Origin: Bacteroidota bacterium
GTDB taxonomy: Bacteria; Bacteroidota; Bacteroidia; Bacteroidales; VadinHA17
DNA: 12,863 bases
Direction of reading: 5' to 3'
Assembly (NCBI GenBank): GCA_030642585.1
Contig: DAOWNN010000025.1
Location: 1 to 12,863, forward strand
The translations under genes and the position numbers were made by a program. Below the pieces are notes generated by a model. The model worked only from the letters and a program-made list of their open reading frames with translations, did not search any database and had not been told where the DNA came from. This document shows, piece after piece, positions 1 through 7,885 of this stretch (position 1 is its first letter; each line of letters opens with the position of its first letter).

Positions 1-22
1 ATCTTCTATCAAACACGTAATT

Positions 23-703
23 ATGAATTCATCTCTTCATAGAATACTTGAGGAAACATGGTTTTACCGTTACCTTACAGACCAACAGAAGGAATTATTG
101 ACAGCAAACTGCAATCTTGTAAAATTTCATAAAAAAGATGTATTGTTTAAACAGCATACACGTACTTCTCATCTTATGTTTGTTGTCTCAGGTCTGATAA
201 GGATTATTAAAGAGGGGAGAAATAACAAAATTCTTAGTCTGAAGACTATTACAAAAGGTGAATTTGTTAGTCACTTTTCAATTTTTGGAGACAATATCTT
301 TCAATATTCAGCATCCTCAGTTGGGGAATCTGACATATTGATAATTGATTATGCAAGTTTTGTTTCCGTCCTTCAGGAAAATGGTAATCTGGGGATGGCT
401 ATGATCAGGAGGATGAGTAAAGACGGCATTTATCTTATTAACAGGATGATGAGCCTGTCGCATAAACAGTTGCCAGGAAGGATTGCTGAAGTAATATTAT
501 ATTTCTCTGAAGAGATTTATAATGATATTGAATTTGATTTTCCTTTAACCAGGCTTGAGCTGGCTGAACTGGCAGGCACAACCAAGGAGAGTTTTATTCG
601 GACCATCAATGAATTCAAACATGATAAAATTATTGATCTTGATGGCAGACATGTTCGCATTATCAGTATGGATATTGTAAAAGTTCTTAGTGAGTTGGGA
701 TAA
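23..703 (+). CDS. Crp/Fnr-family transcriptional regulator
   Basis: A 226-residue regulator, the usual family length. Residues about 20-130 form a cyclic-nucleotide-binding-type beta-barrel (SGLIRIIKEG near 56-65, then KGEFVSHFSIFGD near 78-90). A long dimerisation helix follows near 120-150, and a C-terminal winged helix-turn-helix spans about 173-215. The recognition helix AGTTKESFIRTINEF keeps the Glu and Arg (E189, R193) that in CRP and FNR read the TGA/TCA core of the operator. There is only one Cys (C30), so an FNR-style oxygen-sensing 4Fe-4S cluster is not supported and the signal is unknown. Only 22 bp lie upstream, so its own promoter is outside the window. The next gene starts 27 bp downstream on the same strand, suggesting co-transcription. 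Its inferred target is the Fnr-type palindrome at 7886-7899. Family assignment is firm; effector and regulon are not visible. Confidence 0.93.
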   Translation: MNSSLHRILEETWFYRYLTDQQKELLTANCNLVKFHKKDVLFKQHTRTSHLMFVVSGLIRIIKEGRNNKILSLKTITKGEFVSHFSIFGDNIFQYSASSVGESDILIIDYASFVSVLQENGNLGMAMIRRMSKDGIYLINRMMSLSHKQLPGRIAEVILYFSEEIYNDIEFDFPLTRLELAELAGTTKESFIRTINEFKHDKIIDLDGRHVRIISMDIVKVLSELG

Positions 704-730
704 GATAATCAGAAAATAAACTTAATAAAT

Positions 731-1720
731 ATGGCGAATTTACAAACATTCTTTATTGGATTAAAACTTCGAAATCCATTAATTGCAGCCAGTTCCGGCC
801 TTACAAATTCAATCGAAGATATTGTTGAATTTGATAAATACGGTGTGGGTGCTATAGTATTAAAATCCTTATTTGAGGAGGAGATACGCATTGAAATGGA
901 AAAAGACCTGGCGAAAATGAATAAGGAAAGTTTTATTTACCCTGAGACCATGGATTTTTATGATGGTTATGATGAGGTAGATGATCTTCTAAGTAGCTAT
1001 TTAAAATTAATAGCTGATGCAAAGAAATCGGTTTCTGTACCTATTATTGCCAGCATCAATTGTGTTACTGCCGAAAAATGGCCTTATTATGCAAGCAATC
1101 TCCAGGATGCCGGGGCAGATGCCCTGGAGTTGAATATATTCTCTCTTCCTTCAGATTTTTCTCATACTCCAGAGAAAGATGAAAAACTATATTTTGATAT
1201 AGTAGAGGCTATTATGAAACAGGTAAACATCCCTGTTGTGCTAAAGATCAGTTACTATTCTTCTAACCTGGCATCTTTAGTTTATCGCCTTTCAAAAACA
1301 GGAATATCCGGAATGACTTTGTTTAACAGGTTTTACAGTCCGGATATTGATATACATAGCTTTGAAGTACAGCCATCCTATGTGTATAGTTCTCCCAAAG
1401 ACTTGCCCATCTCATTACGGTGGATTGCCTTAATGGCCGGACGCGTGGAATGCGATCTTGCTGCATCTACCGGAGTTCATGATGGAGAAGCTTTCATAAA
1501 ACAGATCCTGGCCGGTGCAGATGCAGTACAGGTGGCTTCAGCCTTTTATAAATATGGTAAGGAGCATGCCTTAAAAATGCTAACTGATTTAGAAGCCTAT
1601 ATGGATGAGCATAATTTTAAAACCATTTCAGATTTTAAGGCAAAGATGAGCTATGCAAGAGCAGACAATCCTGCCGCTTTTGAAAGAGCGCAGTTCATGA
1701 AACACTTTGCAGGGAAGTGA
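731..1720 (+). CDS. Dihydroorotate dehydrogenase-like flavoprotein (TIM barrel)
   Basis: A 329-residue protein resembling class 1 dihydroorotate dehydrogenases along its whole length. Visible FMN-barrel elements are NPLIAASSGLTNS (15-27), Lys45 in VLKS, LKIS (171-174), Asn199 in LFNR, ASTGVHD (245-251) and AGADAVQVASAFYKYG (261-276). True DHODs have an N-x-S-C-P-N catalytic loop; here the aligned stretch is NIFSLPSDF (from N135) with no Cys, so pyrimidine synthesis is doubtful. Bacteroidota genomes carry such DHOD-like proteins in addition to real PyrD, and the substrate is not established. From memory, homologues often sit near pyruvate:ferredoxin oxidoreductase genes, which would fit the fermentative neighbourhood; I cannot verify this here. 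It starts at an ATG preceded by AATAAAT, 27 bp after the Crp/Fnr gene, and ends in TGA. Confidence 0.85.
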   Translation: MANLQTFFIGLKLRNPLIAASSGLTNSIEDIVEFDKYGVGAIVLKSLFEEEIRIEMEKDLAKMNKESFIYPETMDFYDGYDEVDDLLSSYLKLIADAKKSVSVPIIASINCVTAEKWPYYASNLQDAGADALELNIFSLPSDFSHTPEKDEKLYFDIVEAIMKQVNIPVVLKISYYSSNLASLVYRLSKTGISGMTLFNRFYSPDIDIHSFEVQPSYVYSSPKDLPISLRWIALMAGRVECDLAASTGVHDGEAFIKQILAGADAVQVASAFYKYGKEHALKMLTDLEAYMDEHNFKTISDFKAKMSYARADNPAAFERAQFMKHFAGK

Positions 1721-1723
1721 AAA

Positions 1724-1741
1724 TAAGGCTAAGGCTAAGGC
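1724..1741. repeat. TAAGGC hexamer, three tandem copies
   Basis: Three exact back-to-back copies of TAAGGC begin 4 bp after the stop codon of the DHOD-like gene and run into a degenerate TGAGGAGGATGAGG stretch. Read in one frame the repeat would encode Lys-Ala pairs followed by acidic residues, but no start codon or gene supports translation. Likely a simple-sequence repeat in a gene tail or intergenic region, with no function visible. Confidence 0.7.
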
Positions 1742-1933
1742 TGAGGAGGATGAGGGAAGACTGAAGTTACTATAGTTTTTCCCATAGATACCAGCCCTGC
1801 TACAGCGGCCAGTTTATTATTCAGAAGAATGGGTAAGTTTTCTTTACAAAAGAAGTTATGATCTATTTTCAGTCTAGAATAACTTTTCTTCTGGTTTTAC
1901 GTTCCTATTGTCAAGGATATGAATTACAAAAAA

Positions 1934-1962
1934 TTGTTTTTTGCATAAATGTTTTAAATTTG
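1934..1962 (+). promoter_or_regulatory. Candidate Bacteroidota-type promoter for the 2134 gene
   Basis: TTG at 1934-1936 is followed after 18 bp by TAAATTTG at 1955-1962, a perfect match to the Bacteroidota -7 consensus TAnnTTTG with a spacing in the accepted range. Transcription would begin near 1967, leaving an AT-rich 5' leader of about 165 nt before the ATG at 2134. It is the best promoter match I found in this gap, but such short motifs occur by chance in AT-rich DNA. Confidence 0.4.
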
Positions 1963-2133
1963 TCAGGAAAATGATGGTTTCTGGAAAATGGTCGATTTTA
2001 CAGCAATTTTAAGATTGTTTTTTTTCCTAAAATTATTTTAATACATTTATGCTTGTAAAGATATTGTGTGCATTAAGAAATAATAAGATTAATTGATTGA
2101 ATCCTAACTCGTTCATCCAAACAACTTAAGAAA

Positions 2134-3288
2134 ATGAATAGATCATTCAAAGTATTTTTGTTCTTTGTTTTTCTTGTTTTGATATTTCCTATTATTGGTT
2201 TAGTTAAGTGGACTTTCCATGGAAAGAAGTCTGTTCAATTGCTGATCCTTGATAAAACTGTACCGACACTGGAACGCCAAAAGCATCGGTCGTTTAATTG
2301 GATACTTAATCACGACAAATATGTGAAAGCAAATAACCGGCATTATTCATATAAAAAGGACTATTATGGTTTTTTCCCATTAAAGCCTCTCAGAAACAAG
2401 CAGTATGATCTCAAGAGAATCAGATTGGGGGAAATCATTGTGATGGCAGAGGAGTATGATGGAGCATACTATACAGATACTTATGGTGTATATTTTAATG
2501 ACTGGTACCAGGGGATTAATAAAAACAGGCGATCGAGAAAAATATATGGTGGTCTTTTGAATAACGATTATTTGCTCTTAAAAGAACTAAAGGATAGAAA
2601 GAAACTGATAATTGCAGAATCTAATACTCTGACGTATCCAACTCCAGATCTGGAAAGAAACAAGTTGGAAGCATTATTGGATGTACACTGGACAGGGTGG
2701 ATTGGTAAATATTATGAAACACTTGATTCCATTGCAAACCCTGATATTCCGGATTGGATTTTAAGTCTTTACAATAAGCAGTACAATAAAACATGGGACT
2801 TTCATAAATCAGGAATTGTATTGGTACAGTATAATGACAGGGTAGTAGTTTTGGAAAATGAGGAACACCTTGATCATGAAGTGCCATTTATTTATTCATC
2901 AAAATTCGCAATGGAGAATTATGGATTGCCCTATAAAATGAATTACCCTTACTGGTTTGAAATCATGGAGCCAGGTGACAATATTGAACTTGCTAAGTTT
3001 AAATTACATACAAATGCAGTAGGAGATTCAATATTGCTTAATAATTTTATTCCCATGGAATTCCCCGCCGTTATTACAGGACCGGGAGATGCTCCTTATT
3101 ACTATTTTGCGGGTGATTTCGCCGATAATGAAGTAAAACCAATACTGGCGTATTTCCAGGGTATAGAAAGAGTCGCTCCTTACTTATTTTATTCTGATAA
3201 ACTGAATGATAGAAGGAAGTTTTTTTGGGAATTTTATAAGCCACTAATGAGCAGCATACTTGAAAAACATGCCAATAAAACAAAATAG
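2134..3288 (+). CDS. Uncharacterised membrane-anchored protein
   Basis: A 384-residue protein I do not recognise as a named family. It begins with a short basic segment (MNRSFK) and one strongly hydrophobic helix (about 6-25). There is no lipobox Cys, so it is probably a signal anchor holding a roughly 355-residue domain outside the cytoplasmic membrane. The body is rich in Tyr, Trp and Asp: DYYGFFPLKP (76-85), DTYGVYFNDWYQGI (115-128), YGGLLNNDY, LIIAESNTL and HWTGWIGKYYETLD are likely conserved blocks. The alternation of DTYGVY, a GGL loop and LIIAESNT is loosely reminiscent of alpha/beta hydrolase-like or amidotransferase-like folds, but I cannot support an activity. It ends in TAG at 3286-3288 and is closed by a strong terminator at 3311-3339, so it is probably monocistronic. 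Confidence 0.8.
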   Translation: MNRSFKVFLFFVFLVLIFPIIGLVKWTFHGKKSVQLLILDKTVPTLERQKHRSFNWILNHDKYVKANNRHYSYKKDYYGFFPLKPLRNKQYDLKRIRLGEIIVMAEEYDGAYYTDTYGVYFNDWYQGINKNRRSRKIYGGLLNNDYLLLKELKDRKKLIIAESNTLTYPTPDLERNKLEALLDVHWTGWIGKYYETLDSIANPDIPDWILSLYNKQYNKTWDFHKSGIVLVQYNDRVVVLENEEHLDHEVPFIYSSKFAMENYGLPYKMNYPYWFEIMEPGDNIELAKFKLHTNAVGDSILLNNFIPMEFPAVITGPGDAPYYYFAGDFADNEVKPILAYFQGIERVAPYLFYSDKLNDRRKFFWEFYKPLMSSILEKHANKTK

Positions 3289-3310
3289 TTTATAAAAGAA
3301 TTACGGTATG

Positions 3311-3339
3311 AAAAAGATCCAGATTGGATCTTTTTTTTT
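3311..3339 (+). terminator. Rho-independent terminator
   Basis: A perfect 11-bp inverted repeat, AAAAAGATCCA (3311-3321) against TGGATCTTTTT (3325-3335), closes over a GAT loop and runs into nine T residues (3331-3339). It lies 22 bp after the stop of the membrane-anchored protein and 18 bp before the acyltransferase ATG. It therefore separates the two genes even though they are close, on the same strand and in the same frame. Some read-through or a promoter downstream of the hairpin would be needed to express the acyltransferase. Confidence 0.85.
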
Positions 3340-3357
3340 CTGCAAATTAAACTTGCG

Positions 3358-3912
3358 ATGAAGCAAATTGCAAAATTTCTTTTGTTTCTTTTGGGCTGGA
3401 AAGGAGAGGGAAAGCTTCCTGAAAGCAGAAAATATGTTTTAGTGGTAGCTCCTCACACAAGTAATTGGGATTATGTGATTGGAAAACTGTTCTTTTATGC
3501 ATATGGCATTTCCTCTCATGTTTTGATGAAAAAAGAACTTTTTTTCTTTCCGCTTGGATTATTCCTGAAGGCTCTTGGCGGAATTCCTTTGGATAGATCT
3601 AGAAATGAAAATATGGTTAAGAAAATGGTTAAAATCTTTAAGGCACAGGATGAATTTATCCTGACCATAACGCCCGAAGGATCACGAAAAAAATCTAATA
3701 ATTGGAAAACCGGCTTTTATTATATTGCAAAATATGCAAAGGTGCCCCTATATCTTGGCTATTGTAATTATGAGAAGAAAGTAGTAGGAATTAATGGCCC
3801 ACATTTTTACGATCAGAAACCTGAAGATTGCTTAAATATACTGAATGAATTCTATAAGGATAAGGTTCCAAAGTTTCCCGGAAATTTTTCTTTACATGAA
3901 ATGCAATTATGA
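3358..3912 (+). CDS. 1-acyl-glycerol-3-phosphate acyltransferase-like protein (PlsC family)
   Basis: A compact 184-residue acyltransferase of the PlsC/LPLAT superfamily. These enzymes transfer an acyl chain onto lysophospholipids or related acceptors at the inner face of the membrane. The catalytic H-x4-D motif is HTSNWD (H33, D38). The acceptor-binding motif equivalent to FPEGTRS is TPEGSRKK (105-112), and GGIPLDRSRN (74-83) matches the intermediate block. It is shorter than canonical PlsC (about 240 residues) and has only a weak N-terminal hydrophobic segment (KFLLFLLGW). This resembles the small acyltransferase subgroup common in Bacteroidota, so the actual acceptor is uncertain. Its TGA overlaps the next ATG (ATGA at 3909-3912), implying translational coupling with the amidase. 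Confidence 0.85.
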   Translation: MKQIAKFLLFLLGWKGEGKLPESRKYVLVVAPHTSNWDYVIGKLFFYAYGISSHVLMKKELFFFPLGLFLKALGGIPLDRSRNENMVKKMVKIFKAQDEFILTITPEGSRKKSNNWKTGFYYIAKYAKVPLYLGYCNYEKKVVGINGPHFYDQKPEDCLNILNEFYKDKVPKFPGNFSLHEMQL

Positions 3913-4694
3913 AAGACTATCTTAATCTCAGTATACTTCAGCTCGATCTCATATGGGAAGACGTTTCATTAAATCTCAAGAAAATTGATTCGCTTGTAGC
4001 AGGAAAACTGCATAATACTGATATTCTCATTTTGCCTGAAATGTTTACAACAGGTTTTACAATGACTCCCTCTGCAGTTGGTGAAAGTATGAACGGAGAG
4101 TCTGTAAAGTGGATGAAACAGAGGGCCAGGGAATGGAATATTGTACTGGCAGGAAGCCTGGTTATTACAGAAAAGAAGCAGAATTTCAATCGCTTTTTAT
4201 GGCTTACCCCAAATGGGGAGATTCAATATTATGATAAGCGACACCTGTTCAGAATGGGTGAGGAAAATGAACACTATAGTGCTGGCAAACAAAAGCTCAT
4301 TACAAAGCTGGACGAATGGCGCTTCAGGCCTCTTATTTGTTATGATCTTAGATTCCCTGTATGGTCAAGAAACAGGTCTGATTACGATATCTTGATTTAT
4401 GTTGCAAACTGGCCTGCGAGCAGAAGGCATGTTTGGAAAAGTTTGTTGCTTGCCAGGGCACTGGAAAATCAGTCTTATGTTATAGGTGTAAACCGGATAG
4501 GCAAAGACGGTAATGGGGTTTTATATTATGGTGACAGCATGATCATTGATCCACGTGGAAATGTTCTTAGCAAAACTCAGCCAAATACCGAATCATTTGA
4601 AACTGTTTCTCTTTCACTGAACGAACTCATAGATTTTCGCAAGAAATTTCCTGTCTCTATGGACGCTGATGAATTCAGGTTAACTGATATTTAA
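3909..4694 (+). CDS. Nitrilase-superfamily amidohydrolase (omega-amidase YafV-like)
   Basis: A 261-residue carbon-nitrogen hydrolase with the complete Glu-Lys-Cys triad: E44 in LPEMFTTGF, K110 in YDKRHLF and C144 in ICYDLRFPVW. The sequence and length fit the YafV/Nit2 omega-amidase branch, which hydrolyses 2-oxoglutaramate or 2-oxosuccinamate to the 2-oxoacid and ammonia, often as part of methionine salvage. Further family blocks are YVANWPASRRHVWKSLLLAR and AlENQSYVIGVNRIG. No signal peptide, so cytosolic. It overlaps the acyltransferase by 4 bp and is convergent with the dehydrogenase on the minus strand, with 64 bp between their stops. The link to the acyltransferase looks like convenience rather than pathway. 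Substrate is by family inference only. Confidence 0.9.
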   Translation: MKDYLNLSILQLDLIWEDVSLNLKKIDSLVAGKLHNTDILILPEMFTTGFTMTPSAVGESMNGESVKWMKQRAREWNIVLAGSLVITEKKQNFNRFLWLTPNGEIQYYDKRHLFRMGEENEHYSAGKQKLITKLDEWRFRPLICYDLRFPVWSRNRSDYDILIYVANWPASRRHVWKSLLLARALENQSYVIGVNRIGKDGNGVLYYGDSMIIDPRGNVLSKTQPNTESFETVSLSLNELIDFRKKFPVSMDADEFRLTDI

Positions 4695-4758
4695 AGTTCT
4701 GAATTGAAATATAGTTCTTTGTTAGAACGAATAGTAATTTGACTTTTAGACTCTTCGA

Positions 4759-7707
4759 CTATTTTAAAGCTTCATATAGGATTTGAACCGGATGCTTAGC
4801 CTCTCGCTTTGTTCCGTCTTTAATTTGATGCCTGCAACTAGTGCCTGGTGCTGCAATCTCAATTTCCATATCTGTTTTCCTCAATTCGGGGAACAATACC
4901 AATTCTCCAACCTGCATCGATAATTCATAATGCTCTTTTTCATAACCAAACGAACCTGCCATTCCGCAACATCCTGAAGGGATTTCTTCAACATAATAAT
5001 TCTTTGGAAAAGATAGAATAGCTTTTGTTGGGCCAGTGGATGCTATGGATTTTTGCTGACAATGGCCGTGAAGTTTTATATTGAGCGATTCATCTGTAAA
5101 CAGCTCTTCAGCTATTCTTCCTTCGTCCATTTCATTGGCGAGGAACTCATCAATCATGAATGTATTTGTAGCGAGCTTCCTTGATTTCTCCTTTAATATC
5201 TCACCTACAAGTTCAGGATACTCGTCACGAAAACTAAGTATTGCCGATGGCTCAATCCCAATAAGAGGAGTATTATTGTCAATCAAAGTATGTAAAGACT
5301 CAACATTTTTGATTGCAATTTTTCTCGCCGTTCGTAATAAACCTTTAGATAAAAATGTTCTTCCGCTTAAATGTTCACTGGCGATTGTTACGCGATATCC
5401 CAGGGAAGTAAGCAGACGTATAGAGAGTTCACCAAGATAGGTGTCATTATAATTGGTGAATTCATCTATAAAAAGATATATACTATGGTCTGTCTTAACT
5501 GTTGAATTGAGCTTTTTAAGATTTCTCCGGGCCCAATTGGTTGTGGTGTGGGGCCCAAGCAGGGGAATAGACCGCTCTTTTGCAAACCCAATAAATCTTT
5601 TAAATAGTCCTGATAAGAATGTGTTGGAGATAACAAAATTAAAAATCCCGGGTAGCAAACTCCCCAATTTATTTACAGATGTAATATAAGCTATTAGCCT
5701 TGTTCTTAACGGAATCCCATTTGTATCGTAATAGTGCTGCATGAATTCAGCTTTTAACTTTGTCATATCCACGTTGGATGGGCATTCCGATTTACAAGCT
5801 TTACAAGAGAGGCAAAGATCAAGAATGTCATATAATTCTGGCTGGTTAAATGGGTTTTTAAGGATTGAGTTAGAAAGTAATTCCCTGAGCATATTCGCCC
5901 TGGCACGTGTACTGTTTTTTTCATCTCTGGTAGCCATAAAGCTGGGGCACATTGTACCGCCAATTAGTTCGCTTTTTCTGCAATCTCCTGAGCCTGTGCA
6001 CATTTCAGTAGCTCTTATATAGCCATCTGTGGTGGAGAAGTCAAAAATTGTTTCAATATCCAGAGTCTTCATGCCGGGCTCATATCGCAGAAAGGTGTTC
6101 ATTCGTGGTGAATCCACAATTTTCCCGGGGTTGAATAAATGATTAGGATCCCATGCATCCTTCATCCTTTTTAACAAATGATAGTTTTTCTCCCCTATCA
6201 TAATAGGTATAAATTCGCTCCTTAGTCTTCCATCTCCATGCTCCCCACTTAATGAACCATTATATTTCTTTACCAGTTGTGCCGTTTCCATGGCAATGGT
6301 ATGAAACAATTCAACATCTTTCTTGTCTTTTAAGTTCAATACAGGTCTTAAATGTATTTCTCCGCTTCCTATGTGAGCATAATAAACACAGTCTTTATCA
6401 TACTTATCCAGTATATCTCTGAATTCTCTCATATAAACCGGGAGATCCTTAACTTTTACTGCAGTATCTTCTATAACGGGAACAGGTTTTGCATCTCCCT
6501 TCATGTTGGATAAGATTCCCAGGCCAGCCTTTCTCAGATCCCATACTTTTTGAATGTCGTTTCCTTCTACCAGTGGAAAGTGATAACCCAATCCTTTTGA
6601 CCTCATATCCTTTTCCATTGCTTCTGCAATTTCCTGAATTTCTTCCATGGAATCCCTTGCAAATTCTGCAATGAGAATAACTGCGGGTGAGCCCTCAACA
6701 AAGAACCTGTTTCTCTTTTGCGTAATATTATCTCTTGTGAGTTCCAGGATCGTTCGATCCATCATTTCAACCGCTCCAGGCTTATATTTTAAGATTGCCA
6801 GGTTCCCAAGGAATGAAGATTCCAGACTGTCGAAATGCACACATATTAAAACTTTATTTTTGGGAGGGAGAGGAATCAGGTTTAGTTTAATTTCTGTAGT
6901 AAATGCGAGGGTTCCTTCTGAACCGGCCAGCAGTTTACACATGTTGAAGTTCTCACCACCATCATTAAAGGGTTTGGATTGTGCAAGAAGATCCAGGACA
7001 TAACCGGTGTTTCTTCTATTTAAAGAAGGATCTGGAAATTCCTTTTTTATTTCATTTGTATTTTTTTCATTCGATAACATGGAATGAATCTCTTTGTATA
7101 TTTTGTTTTCCAGTTTATCACCTTTACATTTTTCGTAAAACTCTTCCGGTTTAAGAGTTCCAAAAACTGCTTCTGATCCATCACTCAGGAATGCTGTAAC
7201 CTCAAGGGTATGATCCCGGGTACTTCCATATAGAATTGAATGTGCTCCACATGAATTATTCCCGAGCATACCTGCCATCATGCACCTGTTTGAAGTTGAG
7301 GTTTCAGGAGCAAAAAATAAACCATCACTTTCAAGTATTTGATTGAGTTCATCGAGCACAACTCCGGGTTCAACCCGTACCCATCGTTCTGAAATGTTCA
7401 CTTCAAGTATACGGGTCATATATTTTGAAACATCTGCAACAATGCCGCTTCCAACAACCTGACCAGCAAGCGAGGTTCCTGCAGTCCTGGGAATCAATGG
7501 TACCTTATTCTTATTGCAAAATATGATAAGACTCTTTATATCCTTCTTGTTTTTGGGACGAACAACAGCAAGAGGAGTTTCCTTATATGCAGAGGCATCA
7601 GTTGCGTAGAGTAGCAACATTCCAGGATCCAGAAAAACATCTCCGTCGAGAATATCCTTCAGACCTTCAATTTTCTTTTTTATTTCGGTGGCAGGTAAAG
7701 TATCCAT
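4759..7707 (-). CDS. FAD-linked oxidase / Fe-S 2-hydroxyacid dehydrogenase (D-lactate, glycolate or YdiJ type)
   Basis: A 982-residue fusion of a GlcD-like flavoprotein with a GlcF/GlpC-like iron-sulphur module. An FAD-binding PCMH domain (about 40-280) includes PRTAGTSLAGQVVGSGIVAD (73-92). The FAD-oxidase C-terminal domain (about 290-530) ends in SGEHGDGRLRSEF (487-499) and the family block HLFNPGKIVD. The Fe-S region has C570, C576 and C587, then a full CxxCxxCxxxCP motif (C632, C635, C638, C642). The C-terminal part holds one CCG motif (GCCGMAGSFG, C913-C914) with HC at 882-883 and C958. The other expected CCG position reads EHLSGRTFLSKG, without Cys. The architecture matches D-lactate dehydrogenases and E. 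coli YdiJ (D-2-hydroxyglutarate dehydrogenase), so the substrate is open. Divergence from the fermentation operon favours D-lactate. No secretion signal; electrons would pass through the clusters to a membrane or soluble carrier. It ends in TAG. Confidence 0.9.
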   Translation of the reverse strand: MDTLPATEIKKKIEGLKDILDGDVFLDPGMLLLYATDASAYKETPLAVVRPKNKKDIKSLIIFCNKNKVPLIPRTAGTSLAGQVVGSGIVADVSKYMTRILEVNISERWVRVEPGVVLDELNQILESDGLFFAPETSTSNRCMMAGMLGNNSCGAHSILYGSTRDHTLEVTAFLSDGSEAVFGTLKPEEFYEKCKGDKLENKIYKEIHSMLSNEKNTNEIKKEFPDPSLNRRNTGYVLDLLAQSKPFNDGGENFNMCKLLAGSEGTLAFTTEIKLNLIPLPPKNKVLICVHFDSLESSFLGNLAILKYKPGAVEMMDRTILELTRDNITQKRNRFFVEGSPAVILIAEFARDSMEEIQEIAEAMEKDMRSKGLGYHFPLVEGNDIQKVWDLRKAGLGILSNMKGDAKPVPVIEDTAVKVKDLPVYMREFRDILDKYDKDCVYYAHIGSGEIHLRPVLNLKDKKDVELFHTIAMETAQLVKKYNGSLSGEHGDGRLRSEFIPIMIGEKNYHLLKRMKDAWDPNHLFNPGKIVDSPRMNTFLRYEPGMKTLDIETIFDFSTTDGYIRATEMCTGSGDCRKSELIGGTMCPSFMATRDEKNSTRARANMLRELLSNSILKNPFNQPELYDILDLCLSCKACKSECPSNVDMTKLKAEFMQHYYDTNGIPLRTRLIAYITSVNKLGSLLPGIFNFVISNTFLSGLFKRFIGFAKERSIPLLGPHTTTNWARRNLKKLNSTVKTDHSIYLFIDEFTNYNDTYLGELSIRLLTSLGYRVTIASEHLSGRTFLSKGLLRTARKIAIKNVESLHTLIDNNTPLIGIEPSAILSFRDEYPELVGEILKEKSRKLATNTFMIDEFLANEMDEGRIAEELFTDESLNIKLHGHCQQKSIASTGPTKAILSFPKNYYVEEIPSGCCGMAGSFGYEKEHYELSMQVGELVLFPELRKTDMEIEIAAPGTSCRHQIKDGTKREAKHPVQILYEALK

Positions 7708-7733
7708 TATTTATGTATGCAATTCTTAAATTA

Positions 7734-7769
7734 GGAGGAACGGAAATTAGTGCTTTCAATATTTCCTCC
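7734..7769 (-). repeat. Inverted repeat in the dehydrogenase 5' leader
   Basis: GGAGGAA (7734-7740) is exactly complementary to TTCCTCC (7763-7769). An inner pair, GGAAAT (7742-7747) with ATTTCC (7761-7766), uses some of the same bases, so two mutually exclusive hairpins are possible. If the dehydrogenase transcript begins near 7820, the structure lies 27-62 nt before its ATG. The arms include GGAGG, but too far from the start codon to be its ribosome site. It has no U-tract and is not a typical terminator. Confidence 0.4.
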
Positions 7770-7825
7770 ATTTCATAAACAATTAAAATTTATGAGGTTG
7801 AAGTTAATTCATTTTCATTTAACGC

Positions 7826-7856
7826 CAAAGCTCAGAATCAGGTGATTAATAACCAA
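7826..7856 (-). promoter_or_regulatory. Candidate promoter of the dehydrogenase gene
   Basis: On the minus strand, TTG (7856-7854) is followed after 20 bp by GAGCTTTG (7833-7826), one mismatch from TAnnTTTG. Spacing fits the Bacteroidota sigma-factor consensus. Transcription would start near 7821 and give a leader of about 115 nt. The Fnr-type dyad centred at 7892 would then be about 70 bp upstream of the start, a distance compatible with activation from upstream. Motif evidence only. Confidence 0.35.
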
Positions 7857-7885
7857 AAAATATCAATTTATTTGACTGACTATTT

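Larger units (their letters stand above)
1721..2133. other. 413-bp gene-free region before the membrane-anchored protein
   Basis: No convincing gene lies here. The left end has three copies of a TAAGGC hexamer followed by GAGG-rich sequence. The middle holds a short minus-strand open frame, from about 1891 back to a TAG near 1729, with no ATG at its beginning; it reads LPILLNNKLAAVAGLVSMGK in its central part. The right half, from about 1920, is strongly AT-rich and contains a promoter-like TTG / TAAATTTG pair. I see no clear terminator hairpin after the DHOD-like gene and no tRNA or riboswitch fold. Confidence 0.6.

Noticed and set aside
3286..3357. The frame after the TAG of the membrane-anchored protein stays open for 23 codons and runs in frame into the acyltransferase ATG, as if amber read-through made a fusion.
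   Set aside because: The gap encodes a perfect Rho-independent terminator, and its translation (DPDWIFFF) is just the hairpin and T-tract. A 23-codon open stretch is easily due to chance, and the two proteins are each complete.
4714..4728. Small inverted repeat GTTCT-TTGTT-AGAAC between the convergent amidase and dehydrogenase genes, possibly a bidirectional terminator.
   Set aside because: Only 5 bp of stem with no proper U-tract on either strand; too weak to call.
7587..7778. Plus-strand open frame overlapping the start of the dehydrogenase and part of the divergent region.
   Set aside because: It is mostly antisense to a well-supported gene, has no family features, and ends inside the regulatory region.
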